A DNA stretch of 64,000 nt from Bacteroidota bacterium (GTDB lineage Bacteria > Bacteroidota > Bacteroidia > JACCXN01), in NCBI GenBank assembly GCA_013696965.1, contig JACCXN010000072.1, positions 9,488-73,487 of the forward strand. The letters run 5' to 3'. Positions 44,721 through 55,630 of this stretch are shown here, piece after piece (positions within the stretch are counted from its first letter, which is position 1; each line of letters opens with the position of its first letter). Under the pieces are notes generated by a model. The model did no database searches, was not told the DNA's origin, and saw only the letters and a program-made list of their open reading frames with translations. The position numbers were made by a program, and so were the translations under genes.

Positions 44721-47018
44721 TCATTGTTTTTCATCAAGCTTAAGTTTTAAAAGGGCATAAACACCTATTGCGGCAACCGCTAATACAGTAATTTCAACTA
44801 GTGTATCAAGACTTCTGAAATCAACCAGAATTACATTTACTACATTTCTTCCTTTTGCAAGCAAGTAACTATTTTGTGCAAAAAAAGTTCTTAATCCCGC
44901 ATCTGAGGGCTTTGCTGAAACATAGAAAATTATAAATGTGAGTAAAGCTCCGGTTGTGAGTGCAATGAGCATATCCCTAATGCGCACATAAATAGTTGAC
45001 ATTGTTGAGAATGTTGGGAGTTTATAAAGTATCAAAACAAAAAGAATAACTGTAAGCGTATCAATTGTGAACTGAGTCATTGCAATATCAGGAGCGCCAA
45101 AAAGTACAAATATCAGCGCAAGCCCATAACCAGCAAGACCAAGGGAGGCTACGGCCATTAATCTTGATTTTGTAATAACAATTGAAATTGATGCTATAAC
45201 AATGGTAATTCCAAGAAAAAACTCGTAGATCATTAGATCTTTAAGATAAAATTCAATTGGAGGGGAAATATACATGAATAGGGTAATTACTAATAAAAGC
45301 AGCAAGAACAATATTATAGCCAAAAGGTAATGCCTTAAATATCCATTTTGAATTGCCTTTGTTTGAAGCCAGGAAAATTTAAGCAAAGCATTTATTAATT
45401 GTTCATACCATTTTTCAGGCCCTATATTAAAAAGAATGTTTAAATATGGATTTTTTTTAAGTCTGTAAAGCCTAAGAAAATACAAACCAACCCCTAAGGT
45501 TACTGTCAACACACTTAAAAACAACATTACATTTAATCCATGCCAGAGCTCTAATTGCACTTGTGTTTTAACATTCAAAATAGCACTAACTGATTGAGTA
45601 ATGAAAACATTAGCCACTACTTGAGGAAAAACACCTGCAAAAAGGCCTGCCAGGGCTAGAACAGCGGGTCCAAACCAAAGTAAAAAAGGAACATTTAAAG
45701 GAAGCTTAGGGGCAGAAGTTTTACCCATAAAAGGTTTGATGCCAACTTGAATTGCAGTTACAACAAGTAGTATATTTGATAAAACAGCAAGTCCAATGAA
45801 AAAATAAGAGCTTTGTTCGCCAACTGCAATAGCAGCTTCGTAAATTAATTCCTTTCCAATAAACCCTATTAAAGGCGGTACACCTGAATAAGATAAGGCA
45901 GCAAAAATTCCTGCCAGGCCTACTAACGGCATATATTTAAACAGTCCTCCAAGCTTTGAAATATCCCTACTAGTAGTTAAATAATCTACATTTCCTACTA
46001 CCAAAAACAAAGCGCCTTTATAAAGGGAATGAATAATTAAAAAGGACATTGCAGCTTTAATAGCAACTTCCCCTCCGATACCTATAAGCAGTACAAGCAT
46101 TCCCAATGAGCTAACAGTTGAGTAGGCCAGAATTTTTTTCATATCAGTTTGAAGTACTGCCATTATTGCCCCTGTAAGCATTGTTATAGCACCAATATTC
46201 ATCAATAGATTACTCCATAACACAGTTTCCCCTAAAACAGGGCTCAATCTTGCAAGTAAATAAATACCCACCTTAACCATTGTTGCTGAATGAAGGTATG
46301 CGCTAACAGGAGTTGGTGCAGCCATTGCATTTGGCAGCCAAAAATGAAAAGGAAACTGAGCTGATTTAGTAAATGCTCCAATAGAAACCAAAAGTAAAAT
46401 TGGAACGTAAGCCCCATCAGTGCGAATAAACTGAGAATTATTCAACATTTCTGAAAGTTCATAAGTTCCTATCCTCTCACCCAGAATTATCATTCCTGCA
46501 AGCAACAATAAGCCTCCACCAGCTGTTACCAGCAAAGCTTGAAGGGCCGATTTTCTGGAATCTTCATCCTGATGTTTATGTCCGATAAGAAAAAAGGAAC
46601 TAATGCTTGTAATTTCCCAAAAAATAAATAAACAAATAATATTCCCTGCCAAAACAAGTCCAAGCATGGATGCCATGAAAAGCAGAATAAATAAATAAAA
46701 TCTTCCAGCATGCTTGTCATTTTTCATGTATTCACTGGAAAAAAGCATAACCAGGAAACCGATGAAAGTAATCATAATAGCAAACAGTATACTTAGGCCA
46801 TCTGCATAAAAAGAAATATTAATTTGCAAAACAGGTACCCAATTATAAAACTCAACTTCAGGATCGCCTTTAATAATTTGGGGTAAAAGAATAAGCAGGT
46901 AAATTAAAAAAAGCAATGGATAAAAGGAAAACATTACCAATGCTAGCCTTTTGGAAAATTTATATAAAGCAGGAGCAAGCAATGCAAGGGTTATTCCTAA
47001 TATAATAAGAAAAAACAT
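44721..47018 (-). CDS. mnhA: Na+/H+ antiporter subunit MnhA/MrpA
   Basis: This 765-residue protein has about 20 membrane helices. The N-terminal 450 residues are NuoL-like (Phe-Trp-Glu-Ile-Thr-Ser-Ile-Ser-Ser-Phe-Phe-Leu-Ile-Gly near 132, Lys-Ser-Ala-Gln-Phe-Pro-Phe-His-Phe-Trp-Leu-Pro near 218). The C-terminal part carries the DUF4040/MrpA extension with Phe-Gly-Ala-Pro-Asp-Ile-Ala-Met-Thr-Gln-Phe. It is the largest subunit and first gene of the complete A-B-C-D-E-F-G operon, which exports Na+ in exchange for protons. Confidence 0.94.
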   Translation of the reverse strand: MFFLIILGITLALLAPALYKFSKRLALVMFSFYPLLFLIYLLILLPQIIKGDPEVEFYNWVPVLQINISFYADGLSILFAIMITFIGFLVMLFSSEYMKNDKHAGRFYLFILLFMASMLGLVLAGNIICLFIFWEITSISSFFLIGHKHQDEDSRKSALQALLVTAGGGLLLLAGMIILGERIGTYELSEMLNNSQFIRTDGAYVPILLLVSIGAFTKSAQFPFHFWLPNAMAAPTPVSAYLHSATMVKVGIYLLARLSPVLGETVLWSNLLMNIGAITMLTGAIMAVLQTDMKKILAYSTVSSLGMLVLLIGIGGEVAIKAAMSFLIIHSLYKGALFLVVGNVDYLTTSRDISKLGGLFKYMPLVGLAGIFAALSYSGVPPLIGFIGKELIYEAAIAVGEQSSYFFIGLAVLSNILLVVTAIQVGIKPFMGKTSAPKLPLNVPFLLWFGPAVLALAGLFAGVFPQVVANVFITQSVSAILNVKTQVQLELWHGLNVMLFLSVLTVTLGVGLYFLRLYRLKKNPYLNILFNIGPEKWYEQLINALLKFSWLQTKAIQNGYLRHYLLAIILFLLLLLVITLFMYISPPIEFYLKDLMIYEFFLGITIVIASISIVITKSRLMAVASLGLAGYGLALIFVLFGAPDIAMTQFTIDTLTVILFVLILYKLPTFSTMSTIYVRIRDMLIALTTGALLTFIIFYVSAKPSDAGLRTFFAQNSYLLAKGRNVVNVILVDFRSLDTLVEITVLAVAAIGVYALLKLKLDEKQ

Positions 47019-47115
47019 ATTCTTGTATTTAAGTATTTAATCTATTTTCTGATGAGCTTATGCCTCTAATATACTGAAATTGCATATAAAAATGTAATCT
47101 TTTTAATTTTTAATC

Positions 47116-47123
47116 TATATTTG
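47116..47123 (+). promoter_or_regulatory. Candidate minus-7 element of fabI
   Basis: TATATTTG, a perfect TAnnTTTG, lies 34 bases before the fabI ATG. A T-rich tract sits at the minus-33 distance but no exact TTTG, so this is moderate support. Confidence 0.4.
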
Positions 47124-47157
47124 AAAATCCATTTTTTATACAAAAAATCATAAAACT

Positions 47158-47976
47158 ATGTCTAACAATTTATTAAAAGGAAAAAGAGGAATAATATTCG
47201 GAGCGCTTGATGAAAAATCCATTGCCTGGAAGGTTGCAGAAAGGGCTTATGAGGAAGGCGCAATATTTACATTAACAAATGCCCCAATAGCGTTAAGAAT
47301 GGGAGCTATAAATCAACTGGCTGAAAAATGTAAAACAACAGTTATTCCAGCTGATGCCACCTCGGTTGAAGATTTGGAAAACCTTTTTAAAGTATCCATG
47401 GAACAAATGGGGGGGAAGGTAGATTTCGTGTTGCATTCAATAGGAATGTCACCAAATGTTAGAAAAGGAAGACATTATACAGATAGTAATTATGAGTTTT
47501 TTCTTAAAACCCTTGACATTTCGGCATTGTCCTTTCATAAGGTATTACAAACTGCTATGAAACTTGATGCTATTAATGATTGGGGATCTGTTTTAGGTTT
47601 AAGTTATATTGCAGCGCAAAGAGTTTTTCCGGATTATAATGATATGGCAGATGCAAAATCCCTACTTGAATCTATTGCAAGAAGCTTTGGGTATCATTAT
47701 GGCATAAAAAGGAAAATAAGGGTTAATACCATTTCACAATCTCCAACAGTTACAACAGCTGGAAGCGGGGTGAAGGGTTTTGAAAAGTTTTTTGATTATG
47801 CTAATAAAATGTCTCCTCTAGGAAATGCTCCGGCAGTAGATTGTGCTAATTTCTGTGTTTCTATGTTCTCAGACTTCACACGTTATGTAACTATGCAAAA
47901 TTTGATGCATGATGGTGGTTTTTCCAATACAGGGATAAGTGAGGAAGTAATGAACCATTTTGGTACAAATAAATAG
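47158..47976 (+). CDS. fabI: Enoyl-[acyl-carrier-protein] reductase (NADH), FabI type
   Basis: This 272-residue short-chain dehydrogenase-like enzyme starts with Leu-Leu-Lys-Gly-Lys-Arg-Gly-Ile-Ile-Phe-Gly-Ala-Leu-Asp-Glu-Lys-Ser-Ile-Ala-Trp, the atypical FabI nucleotide-binding loop. The active-site Tyr/Lys pair is in Pro-Asp-Tyr-Asn-Asp-Met-Ala-Asp-Ala-Lys. It catalyses the last reduction of each fatty-acid elongation round. It is a single gene, convergent with clpC over a shared terminator. Confidence 0.95.
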   Translation: MSNNLLKGKRGIIFGALDEKSIAWKVAERAYEEGAIFTLTNAPIALRMGAINQLAEKCKTTVIPADATSVEDLENLFKVSMEQMGGKVDFVLHSIGMSPNVRKGRHYTDSNYEFFLKTLDISALSFHKVLQTAMKLDAINDWGSVLGLSYIAAQRVFPDYNDMADAKSLLESIARSFGYHYGIKRKIRVNTISQSPTVTTAGSGVKGFEKFFDYANKMSPLGNAPAVDCANFCVSMFSDFTRYVTMQNLMHDGGFSNTGISEEVMNHFGTNK

Positions 47977-48004
47977 GGGAGAAGCAGATAAAATACGATA
48001 ATCA

Positions 48005-48063
48005 AAATAGGTATAAAAAAGAAACCCGGTCCAAATGGCCGGGTTTCTTTTTTATACCTATTT
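48005..48063. terminator. Bidirectional terminator between fabI and clpC
   Basis: Two perfect 25-base inverted arms (48005-48029 and 48039-48063) enclose a nine-base loop. The core is GAAACCCGG/CCGGGTTTC flanked on both sides by A/T runs, so it ends transcription of fabI on the plus strand and clpC on the minus strand. Confidence 0.92.
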
Positions 48064-48079
48064 GAATTAAATCTTAAAA

Positions 48080-50626
48080 CTAATCTTTTTCTTTCTCATC
48101 ATCCGCCTTAGTTTTTCTTTTTTTAGGTTTAGTTATTTTAATTGAAATTTCAGTTTTTTCCTTGTCAAAATCAACAAGAATAGAATCACCTTCAGCAAGA
48201 TTTGATTTTATTATTTCCTCTGCAAGTGGATCTTCAATGTATTTTTGAACGGCCCTTTTTAAGTGACGAGCACCAAATGCTTCATCAAAACCTTTATCAG
48301 CAATGAAATCTTTAGCTTCTTCTGAAATTTTAATTTCATAACCTAGTTGAAGGATTCTTTTGAATAAGCTATTTAATTCAATATCAATAATTTTATGAAT
48401 ATCCTCTCTGGACAAATGGTTAAACATCACAATATCATCAATCCTGTTAAGGAATTCAGGTGAAAATGCTTTTTTCAATGCACCTTCTACAACATTTTTA
48501 GCATAAACTTCAGATCCCCCTTGTTTAGCCGAAGTAGAAAATCCTACTCCTTGTCCAAAATCCTTTAATTGACGAGAGCCAATGTTGGAGGTCATGATGA
48601 TAATAGTGTTTTTAAAATCAATTTTTCTACCTAAACTATCTGTTAACTGTCCGTCATCTAGAGCTTGCAGTAAAAGGTTGAAAACATCAGGATGTGCTTT
48701 TTCAATTTCATCCAGCAATACAACTGCATAAGGTCTTCTTCTTACTTTTTCAGTAAGTTGTCCGCCTTCTTCGTAACCTACATATCCCGGAGGTGCTCCA
48801 ACAAGCCTTGATAAGGCAAATTTTTCCATGTACTCACTCATGTCAATTCTAATGAGTGCATCTTCATTATCAAACAAATACCTTGAAAGCACTTTAGCAA
48901 GTTGTGTTTTTCCAACCCCGGTAGGGCCAAGGAAAATAAAAGAACCAATAGGTTTATTAGGATCCTTAAGTCCGGCACGATTTCGTTGAATAGCCTTTAC
49001 AACTTTTTTCAAAGCCTCATCCTGTCCAATAACTGCCTCCCTCATCTCATCCATCATTTTTGAAAGCTTATTGCTTTCATTCTGTGCCACACGTTGCACA
49101 GGAATTCCACTCATCATAGAAACAACTTCTGCAACATTGTCCTCACTTACAACTTCTCTATGTGTACGTGTTTCTTCTTCCCATGCTTTTTTTGCTGCTT
49201 CCAATTGTTCTTGCAACTGTCTTTCAGTATCCCTTAAACGAGCTGCTTCTTCATACTTTTGGCTTCTAACAACTTTGTTTTTTTGTTCTTTTATATCTTC
49301 AATTTTCTTTTCAATCTCAATAACATTCTTTGGAACATTAATATTCTTAATATGAACCCGTGAGCCTGATTCATCCAGGGCATCAATGGCTTTATCTGGC
49401 AGATGCCTGTCGGTAATGTATCTTTGTGTTAAAGTAACACAAGCTGAAATGGCCTCATCAGTATAAACAACGTTGTGGTGATCCTCGTACTTGCTTTTAA
49501 TGTTGTGAAGAATTTGTATGGTTTCTTCAACAGAGGTTGGTTCAATCAATACTTTTTGAAACCTTCTTTCCAGCGCCCCGTCCTTTTCAATATACTGTCT
49601 GTATTCGTCAAGAGTGGTAGCTCCTATACATTGAATTTCGCCTCTTGCAAGGGCTGGTTTAAACATGTTGGAAGCATCAAGTGATCCAGAAGCACCACCC
49701 GCACCAATTATGGTATGAATTTCATCAATAAATAAAATAACATCAGGATTTTTCTCCAGTTCATTCATTACTGCTTTCATTCTTTCTTCAAACTGTCCAC
49801 GGTATTTAGTACCGGCAACAAGAGAAGCCAAATCAAGAGAAACAATGCGCTTATCAAAAAGCACTCTGGATACTTTTCTTTGAACAATTCTTAAAGCAAG
49901 ACCTTCTGCAATAGCGGATTTACCAACACCTGGCTCTCCAATTAAAATAGGATTGTTTTTCTTTCTGCGACTCAAAATTTGAGAAACCCTTTCAATTTCT
50001 TTTTCACGACCTACAATAGGATCAAGTCTTCCCTCATCTGCTGCTTTAGTCAAATCTCTTCCAAAATTATCCAAAACGGGAGTCTTGGATTTGGAATCAG
50101 CCACTTTTTTTGCACCACCTGAAAAACCGGAAGACTCTTCTGGATCATCATCATCAGCTTGATTTCCGGGCATTTCTGATTTCGGATTAAAATTATTCAT
50201 AATATCTAATTCCTCCTTTACAAGTTCGTAAGTAATATTCATTTGATTAAGTGACCTGGTAGCAACGCTGTCTTCATCTTTTAAAATAGAAAGCAATAAG
50301 TGTTCTGTTCCAATCACAGAACTTTTCATCAATTTGGCTTCAAGGTAGGTGATTTTCAATACTTTTTCTGCCTGCTTTACCAATGGAATATTGCCTGCAG
50401 CAGGACTTTTACCTGTGTTTACTTTTGTTGAATGTTCCACAGTTTTTCTTAAATCTGATAAATCAACATTAAGACTTTTCAATACTTTTATAGCCATTCC
50501 ATCACCCTCTCTAATAATTCCTAGCAAGAGATGTTCCGTACCTATATAATCATGTCCTAATCTTAAAGCTTCTTCTCTGCTAAAGTTAATTACCTCTTTA
50601 ACACGTGGGGAAAATTTCTGATCCAT
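48080..50626 (-). CDS. clpC: ATP-dependent Clp protease ATP-binding subunit ClpC
   Basis: This 848-residue Hsp100 unfoldase has two N-terminal Clp_N repeats (about 5-140). The first AAA+ domain has Walker A GEPGVGKS and Walker B LFIDEIH. A middle coiled-coil linker includes the UVR-like Tyr-Glu-Glu-Ala-Ala-Arg-Leu-Arg-Asp. The second AAA+ domain has GPTGVGKT, and a C-terminal D2-small domain follows. The tail is short and Lys/Glu-rich. It delivers unfolded substrates to ClpP; clpP is not in the window. Confidence 0.95.
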   Translation of the reverse strand: MDQKFSPRVKEVINFSREEALRLGHDYIGTEHLLLGIIREGDGMAIKVLKSLNVDLSDLRKTVEHSTKVNTGKSPAAGNIPLVKQAEKVLKITYLEAKLMKSSVIGTEHLLLSILKDEDSVATRSLNQMNITYELVKEELDIMNNFNPKSEMPGNQADDDDPEESSGFSGGAKKVADSKSKTPVLDNFGRDLTKAADEGRLDPIVGREKEIERVSQILSRRKKNNPILIGEPGVGKSAIAEGLALRIVQRKVSRVLFDKRIVSLDLASLVAGTKYRGQFEERMKAVMNELEKNPDVILFIDEIHTIIGAGGASGSLDASNMFKPALARGEIQCIGATTLDEYRQYIEKDGALERRFQKVLIEPTSVEETIQILHNIKSKYEDHHNVVYTDEAISACVTLTQRYITDRHLPDKAIDALDESGSRVHIKNINVPKNVIEIEKKIEDIKEQKNKVVRSQKYEEAARLRDTERQLQEQLEAAKKAWEEETRTHREVVSEDNVAEVVSMMSGIPVQRVAQNESNKLSKMMDEMREAVIGQDEALKKVVKAIQRNRAGLKDPNKPIGSFIFLGPTGVGKTQLAKVLSRYLFDNEDALIRIDMSEYMEKFALSRLVGAPPGYVGYEEGGQLTEKVRRRPYAVVLLDEIEKAHPDVFNLLLQALDDGQLTDSLGRKIDFKNTIIIMTSNIGSRQLKDFGQGVGFSTSAKQGGSEVYAKNVVEGALKKAFSPEFLNRIDDIVMFNHLSREDIHKIIDIELNSLFKRILQLGYEIKISEEAKDFIADKGFDEAFGARHLKRAVQKYIEDPLAEEIIKSNLAEGDSILVDFDKEKTEISIKITKPKKRKTKADDEKEKD

Positions 50627-50953
50627 AATTTTTTATTCTATTGTTTATTATACTATTTTTTTAATTAATGTGTTTGATTAATTATAAATTAAAACGTTCT
50701 TTTTACGATTGAGGTATGTTAAATATAGTTAAAAATAAAACAACTCAAATTTAAAGAACAATTATTCTTGAAATAGTTTATTAATGGCTTTTTATCAACA
50801 GAATTTTGTTAGTAATTAAGTGCATTTTCACAATTGCCTGCATTAATTTTAACTATTTTCGGAACTTCAAAAAGCTTATAAATTTTATACAAATATAAGG
50901 ATTTCTGAACATTTGCATTATGCTAATAAAAAACAATAAAATAATATAAAAAC
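50627..50953. other. Intergenic region between divergent clpC and gyrA
   Basis: These 327 AT-rich bases contain, on the minus strand, TAAATTTG at 50746-50753, a perfect minus-7 element 120 bases before clpC but with no minus-33 match. No CIRCE-type inverted repeat (TTAGCACTC) is present, so HrcA control of clpC is not indicated. Confidence 0.5.
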
Positions 50954-53539
50954 ATGGCAGAAGAAGAAGGAAAAATTATCAATATAAATATTGAGGATGA
51001 AATGAAAACCGCTTACATTGATTATTCAATGTCGGTAATTGTTTCCAGGGCTCTTCCTGATGTAAGAGACGGATTAAAGCCTGTTCATCGCAGAGTCCTT
51101 TACGGAATGCTGGATCTTGGTGTTTTATCAAACCGTGCACATAAAAAATCTGCAAGGATAGTAGGTGAGGTTTTAGGTAAATATCATCCCCATGGTGATA
51201 CATCGGTATATGATGCTATGGTGCGTATGGCCCAGGAATGGTCACTTCGCTACCCTTTGGTAGACGGACAAGGAAACTTCGGTTCAATTGATGGTGATAG
51301 CCCTGCTGCAATGCGTTATACCGAAGCAAGATTGAAAAAAATTGCTGAGGAAATGGTTGCAGATATTGACAAGGAAACCGTTGATTTCAGGCTGAATTTT
51401 GATGATTCACTCGAGGAACCAACAGTTCTTCCTGCACGAATTCCTAATTTGTTAATTAATGGAGCTTCTGGTATTGCCGTTGGTATGGCAACTAACATGC
51501 CTCCGCATAATCTTACAGAGGTAATAAATGCAACAGTTGCATACATCGACAACAGGGAAATAGACATAGCTGGATTGATGCAATATGTTAAAGCTCCTGA
51601 TTTTCCAACCGGAGGTACCATTTATGGTTATGAAGGGGTAAAAGATGCTTTTGAAACAGGGAGAGGGCGTGTTGTAATGCGTGCTAAATCTCATATTGAA
51701 AATGAAAATGGCAGAGATCAAATTGTTGTAACCGAAATACCTTATATGGTAAATAAGGCTGAAATGATTAAAAAAACAGCCGAGCTAGTAGAAGATAAGA
51801 AAATTGAAGGTATATCGGATATGCGCGATGAGTCGGACAGGGACGGTATGCGAATTGTATATGAGCTTAAGCGTGATGCAATTACCAATGTTGTATTAAA
51901 CAAGTTGTTTAAATACACCCAACTCCAAACTTCATTTAGTGTTAACAACATTGCCCTTGTAAAAGGAAGGCCAATGATGCTTAATTTAAAAGATATGCTT
52001 GTTCATTTTGTTGATCACAGGCATGAAGTTGTTGTAAGAAGAACTCAATACGAACTAAAGGAAGCTCAAAAAAGGGCGCATATTCTTGAAGGATTATTAA
52101 TTGCGCTTGACCATTTAGATGAAGTAATTAAGCTAATTCGCGCTTCAAGAACCCCAGAAGATGCAAGAAACGGGCTAATGGGCCAGTTCGGGCTAAGTGA
52201 AATCCAAGCCAGGGCTATTCTTGATTTGAGATTACAAAAGTTAACCGGACTTGAACGCGATAATATTAAAGCAGAACATGCTGAGTTAATGAAGCAAATC
52301 AATTATTACCAGGAAATTTTAGGTAATGAAGGCCTAAGAATGGAAATTATAAAAACAGAATTAATCGAAATACGTGATAAATATGGTGATGAAAGAAGGA
52401 CTGACATTGTATATGCAGCTGATGATTTCCGTATTGAAGACATGATTGCTGATGAGGCTGTTGTTATTACTATTTCTCATCTTGGTTATATTAAAAGGAC
52501 TGCTCTTTCAGAATACCGTGTACAAAGCAGGGGAGGAAGAGGTTCTAAAGGCAGTGCCACGCGTGATGAGGATTTCCTTGAACATATATTCATTGCAACT
52601 GCCCATAACTATATGCTTTTCTTTACTGAACAAGGCAAATGTTTTTGGTTAAGGGTATTTGAAATTCCTGAAGGAACTAAGACTTCAAAAGGAAGAGCCA
52701 TTCAAAATTTAGTTAATATCGGGCCAGATGATAAGGTAAAGGCTTTTATTAATGTGAAGGATCTTACTGATCAGGAATATATCAAAAATAACTACATAAT
52801 TATGTGTACCGAGAAAGGTGTGATTAAGAAAACCACACTTGAGGCTTATTCCAGGCCAAGGGTAAATGGTATTAATGCCATTACTGTTCGTGAAGGCGAT
52901 CATTTACTTGGGGCAAGATTGACCAACGGTAAAAATGAAATTATTATGGCATTGCGTTCTGGTAGAGCAATCCGTTTTAATGAGGAGAAAGTTAGGCCAA
53001 TGGGTAGAAATGCATCAGGAGTAAGAGGAGTAAGGCTAAAGGATGAAAAAGATGCGGTAGTGGGTATGATATGCGTTTCTGATCTTACATCTACAGTTTT
53101 GGTTGTATCTGAAAAAGGATACGGAAAACGTACTGATGTAGAGGATTATAGAATTACTAACCGTGGAGGTAAAGGTGTTAAAACCTTGAATGTAACTGAA
53201 AAAACAGGTGAACTAATTGCAATTAAACTTGTAAGCGATGAGGAAGATTTGATGATTATTACCAAGTCTGGTGTTGTAATCAGAACACCGGTTTCTGAAT
53301 TAAGGGTAATGGGAAGAGCCACACAAGGGGTAAGGTTGATAAATTTAAAAGGTAATGCAAGTATAGCAGCAGTTACAAATGTTCCCCATGAGGATGAGGA
53401 GCAGGAAATAATTGTAACTGATGATGGAATTGTAGTGGATTTAGGACCATCAATTGACACAACACCTGATAATAATGGATCCAGTGGAAATGAACCTGAG
53501 ACAGACGAATCAGAAGAAGAAAATCCAGAGGTTGAATAA
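50954..53539 (+). CDS. gyrA: DNA gyrase subunit A
   Basis: This 861-residue type IIA topoisomerase subunit has the catalytic Tyr122 in Ala-Ala-Met-Arg-Tyr-Thr-Glu. The quinolone-determining stretch is His80-Gly-Asp-Thr83-Ser84-Val-Tyr-Asp87, and the GyrA box Gln-Ser-Arg-Gly-Gly-Arg-Gly near 518 marks it as gyrase rather than topoisomerase IV. The C-terminal beta-pinwheel is complete and ends in an acidic tail. Numbering aligns with E. coli, where residue 83 is Ser; here it is Thr. Confidence 0.96.
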   Translation: MAEEEGKIININIEDEMKTAYIDYSMSVIVSRALPDVRDGLKPVHRRVLYGMLDLGVLSNRAHKKSARIVGEVLGKYHPHGDTSVYDAMVRMAQEWSLRYPLVDGQGNFGSIDGDSPAAMRYTEARLKKIAEEMVADIDKETVDFRLNFDDSLEEPTVLPARIPNLLINGASGIAVGMATNMPPHNLTEVINATVAYIDNREIDIAGLMQYVKAPDFPTGGTIYGYEGVKDAFETGRGRVVMRAKSHIENENGRDQIVVTEIPYMVNKAEMIKKTAELVEDKKIEGISDMRDESDRDGMRIVYELKRDAITNVVLNKLFKYTQLQTSFSVNNIALVKGRPMMLNLKDMLVHFVDHRHEVVVRRTQYELKEAQKRAHILEGLLIALDHLDEVIKLIRASRTPEDARNGLMGQFGLSEIQARAILDLRLQKLTGLERDNIKAEHAELMKQINYYQEILGNEGLRMEIIKTELIEIRDKYGDERRTDIVYAADDFRIEDMIADEAVVITISHLGYIKRTALSEYRVQSRGGRGSKGSATRDEDFLEHIFIATAHNYMLFFTEQGKCFWLRVFEIPEGTKTSKGRAIQNLVNIGPDDKVKAFINVKDLTDQEYIKNNYIIMCTEKGVIKKTTLEAYSRPRVNGINAITVREGDHLLGARLTNGKNEIIMALRSGRAIRFNEEKVRPMGRNASGVRGVRLKDEKDAVVGMICVSDLTSTVLVVSEKGYGKRTDVEDYRITNRGGKGVKTLNVTEKTGELIAIKLVSDEEDLMIITKSGVVIRTPVSELRVMGRATQGVRLINLKGNASIAAVTNVPHEDEEQEIIVTDDGIVVDLGPSIDTTPDNNGSSGNEPETDESEEENPEVE

Positions 53540-53558
53540 TTCTTTTTAATACTAAAAG

Positions 53559-53591
53559 AGAGGTTGAATCTATGGATTCAGCCTCTTTTTT
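53559..53591 (+). terminator. Rho-independent terminator of gyrA
   Basis: Twelve-base stem AGAGGTTGAATC/GATTCAGCCTCT with one T-G pair and loop TATG, followed by T residues. Confidence 0.88.
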
Positions 53592-53740
53592 AGTATTAAT
53601 TTTTCAAAGACTATGAAAATGGCATAAAAAGTGAGAACTTTAACACCTGAAATTAAAAACCCACGTTTGTAATTTTTAATTATTAAGATAAAGGAAGAAT
53701 TAAAAAAGATTTTATGGAATCAAAAACAAATAATTCAATT

Positions 53741-54946
53741 ATGAAAAAATTAATCCTCTCAGCAATCCTTGCTGCTGCAACCACCCTTACTTTTGCACAA
53801 AATAACAAGGTTGTTACTGCTTTTAATTACCATAAGTATTATGTTGAAAGGGGCGGCAAATTAGATGATCTTATGAATGCAAAGGCGGCAATTGACGAGG
53901 CTACCCAACATGCACAAACAATGGGAAATTCAAAAACCTGGTATTACAGGGGACAGATTTATCATGCAATGGTGGAGAGTAAGGAAGCATCCTTAATTGA
54001 AACTAAGGATAAAAACCTTCAGGAAACAGTAAAATCTTACCTTAAAACACTTGAACTTGATTCAAAAAAGGAATATTCTAGAGAAACATTGCAGCGATTG
54101 GCAATTGCTCAAATACAATATTTAAACCTTGGGGTTGAGCAATTCGAGAATAAAAAGTACGTACATGCAGCAAATGCTTTTGAAGAGGCTGTAATTGTTG
54201 CAGGACATCTTAATAAGGTTGATACTTTAGCCTTATACAATGCTGCATTGGCTGCTGAAAAAGGCAATTTAAATGATAAAGCTATAGCTCATTATGAAAG
54301 ATTAATCCAATTGAAATACGGAGGGGCTAATACCTACATATTTCTTTCCAATATCCATAAAAATCTAAAACAGGATGATAAAGCTCAGGAAGTTATCAAA
54401 AAAGGAAGAACCGCTTTTCCTGATGATAAAAACCTGATAATTGAGGAACTTAATTATTATTTAATCCAGGGTAAATTAAAAGAAGCAATTTCAAATCTAG
54501 AATTAGCCGTGCAGGCAGATCCAGCCAACCATATTCTTATTTTTTCACTTGGAAGTGTTTATGATAATCTTGCCAATCCTGATAAAGAGAAAACTCAACC
54601 AACCCCAGCTGAATATACTGAATACATGAACAAATCCGAGGCTTCATATAAAAAAGCACTGGAAGTAAAACCTGATTATTTTGATGCTATTTACAATTTA
54701 GGGGCCTTGTATTTTAACCAAGCTGTAAAAATTAATGATCAATCACAAAATATTAAAGATAACGCTGTTTATGCAAAGGAAATTAAAAAATCAGATGATA
54801 AATTTGCACTGGCATTACCATATTTGGAAAAAGCACACGAACTTGATCCTAAAGACAGAAATACTTTGATTTCTTTAAAACAACTTTATGCCCGTACACA
54901 ACAGGCCGATAAATACAAAAAGATCAAGGAATTATTGGAGAATTAA
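53741..54946 (+). CDS. Exported TPR-repeat protein
   Basis: This protein of about 401 residues has a signal peptide ending Ala-Gln near 20 (MKKLILSAILAAA...FAQ). I start at ATG 53741; ATG 53714 would add nine hydrophilic residues before the signal. The body has TPR-like helical repeats, clearest at 110-200 and 230-400, including Ala-Leu-Glu-Val-Lys-Pro-Asp-Tyr-Phe-Asp-Ala-Ile-Tyr-Asn-Leu-Gly. Probably periplasmic and part of an envelope complex, but no partner is adjacent. A hairpin terminator follows. Confidence 0.82.
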   Translation: MKKLILSAILAAATTLTFAQNNKVVTAFNYHKYYVERGGKLDDLMNAKAAIDEATQHAQTMGNSKTWYYRGQIYHAMVESKEASLIETKDKNLQETVKSYLKTLELDSKKEYSRETLQRLAIAQIQYLNLGVEQFENKKYVHAANAFEEAVIVAGHLNKVDTLALYNAALAAEKGNLNDKAIAHYERLIQLKYGGANTYIFLSNIHKNLKQDDKAQEVIKKGRTAFPDDKNLIIEELNYYLIQGKLKEAISNLELAVQADPANHILIFSLGSVYDNLANPDKEKTQPTPAEYTEYMNKSEASYKKALEVKPDYFDAIYNLGALYFNQAVKINDQSQNIKDNAVYAKEIKKSDDKFALALPYLEKAHELDPKDRNTLISLKQLYARTQQADKYKKIKELLEN

Positions 54947-54966
54947 ACTAATTTATAATTATCTTT

Positions 54967-55001
54967 AAAGAAAGGGGAATCGTATTGATTTCCCTTTCTT
55001 T
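54967..55001 (+). terminator. Rho-independent terminator of the TPR gene
   Basis: Stem AAAGAAAGGGGAATC with GATTTCCCTTTCTTT (one mismatch) and a five-base loop, followed by a C/T-rich stretch rather than a pure T run. Confidence 0.65.
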
Positions 55002-55136
55002 CTTTAATCCTATTTAACATAATATTAATTATAGGGCAAATATATAAATGTAACAATACGATTTTATGCTCATTACATACAATTTTAAAATCAGGTTTTA
55101 AAATATTAAATTTAATTCTATTTAATAAAGAATTGG

Positions 55137-55301
55137 ATGAATTTAAAAAAGCTATTAATAATTGGACTATTAATTGCGATTATAATATACCTTGTATTTG
55201 CATTAATTATAGAAACAATACAATTGGCAATTACTGCAGCGGTATTATTTTTACTTACCTATCTTTTGATTATTCTCATTAAAGGAAAAAAAGAAAAATA
55301 A
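55137..55301 (+). CDS. Small two-helix membrane protein
   Basis: A 54-codon frame from ATG 55137 encodes a basic start (Met-Asn-Leu-Lys-Lys), then two hydrophobic helices (about 6-24 and 31-48) around a Glu-Thr-Ile-Gln turn, then a Lys-rich tail ending at TAA. The positive-inside pattern and regular hydrophobicity make it a plausible inner-membrane micro-protein. It is too short for family recognition and no ribosome-binding site helps. Confidence 0.5.
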   Translation: MNLKKLLIIGLLIAIIIYLVFALIIETIQLAITAAVLFLLTYLLIILIKGKKEK

Positions 55302-55339
55302 ATGTCTTAATACTGTCATTATAGAATATTGGTCTTCTT

Positions 55340-55534
55340 TTATCCTATGATTTGCTTTACCCTGCCAATTTCTCCATTTTCCAGCCTCACTTTAATTCCA
55401 TGGTGATGCATTGGCGAATTTGTAAGAATATCTTTTACGATCCCTTGTGTAAGTATTCCTGATTTTTGATTTTGCTTTGTAACTATCTTTACAATTAATC
55501 CTGATTTAATATCAGCTCGATTTGTTCCATCCAT
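55340..55534 (-). CDS. YwbE-family protein (DUF2196)
   Basis: This 64-residue protein matches the YwbE pattern: Arg-Ala-Asp-Ile-Lys-Ser-Gly-Leu-x-Val-x-Ile-Val, Gln-Lys-Ser-Gly-x-Leu-Thr-Gln-Gly-Ile-Val and His-His-Gly-Ile-Lys-Val-Arg-Leu. It is a small soluble beta-rich fold of unknown function found widely in bacteria and archaea. It is alone between divergent small genes. Confidence 0.85.
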   Translation of the reverse strand: MDGTNRADIKSGLIVKIVTKQNQKSGILTQGIVKDILTNSPMHHHGIKVRLENGEIGRVKQIIG

Positions 55535-55630
55535 TTTATACTATTTAGTTTTTAAAGTTAATTTTATAAATCGTTTTCATTACAATATATCTGTTCATTT
55601 TTTATAGTTTTACAAAAAAAACAATTTCCA

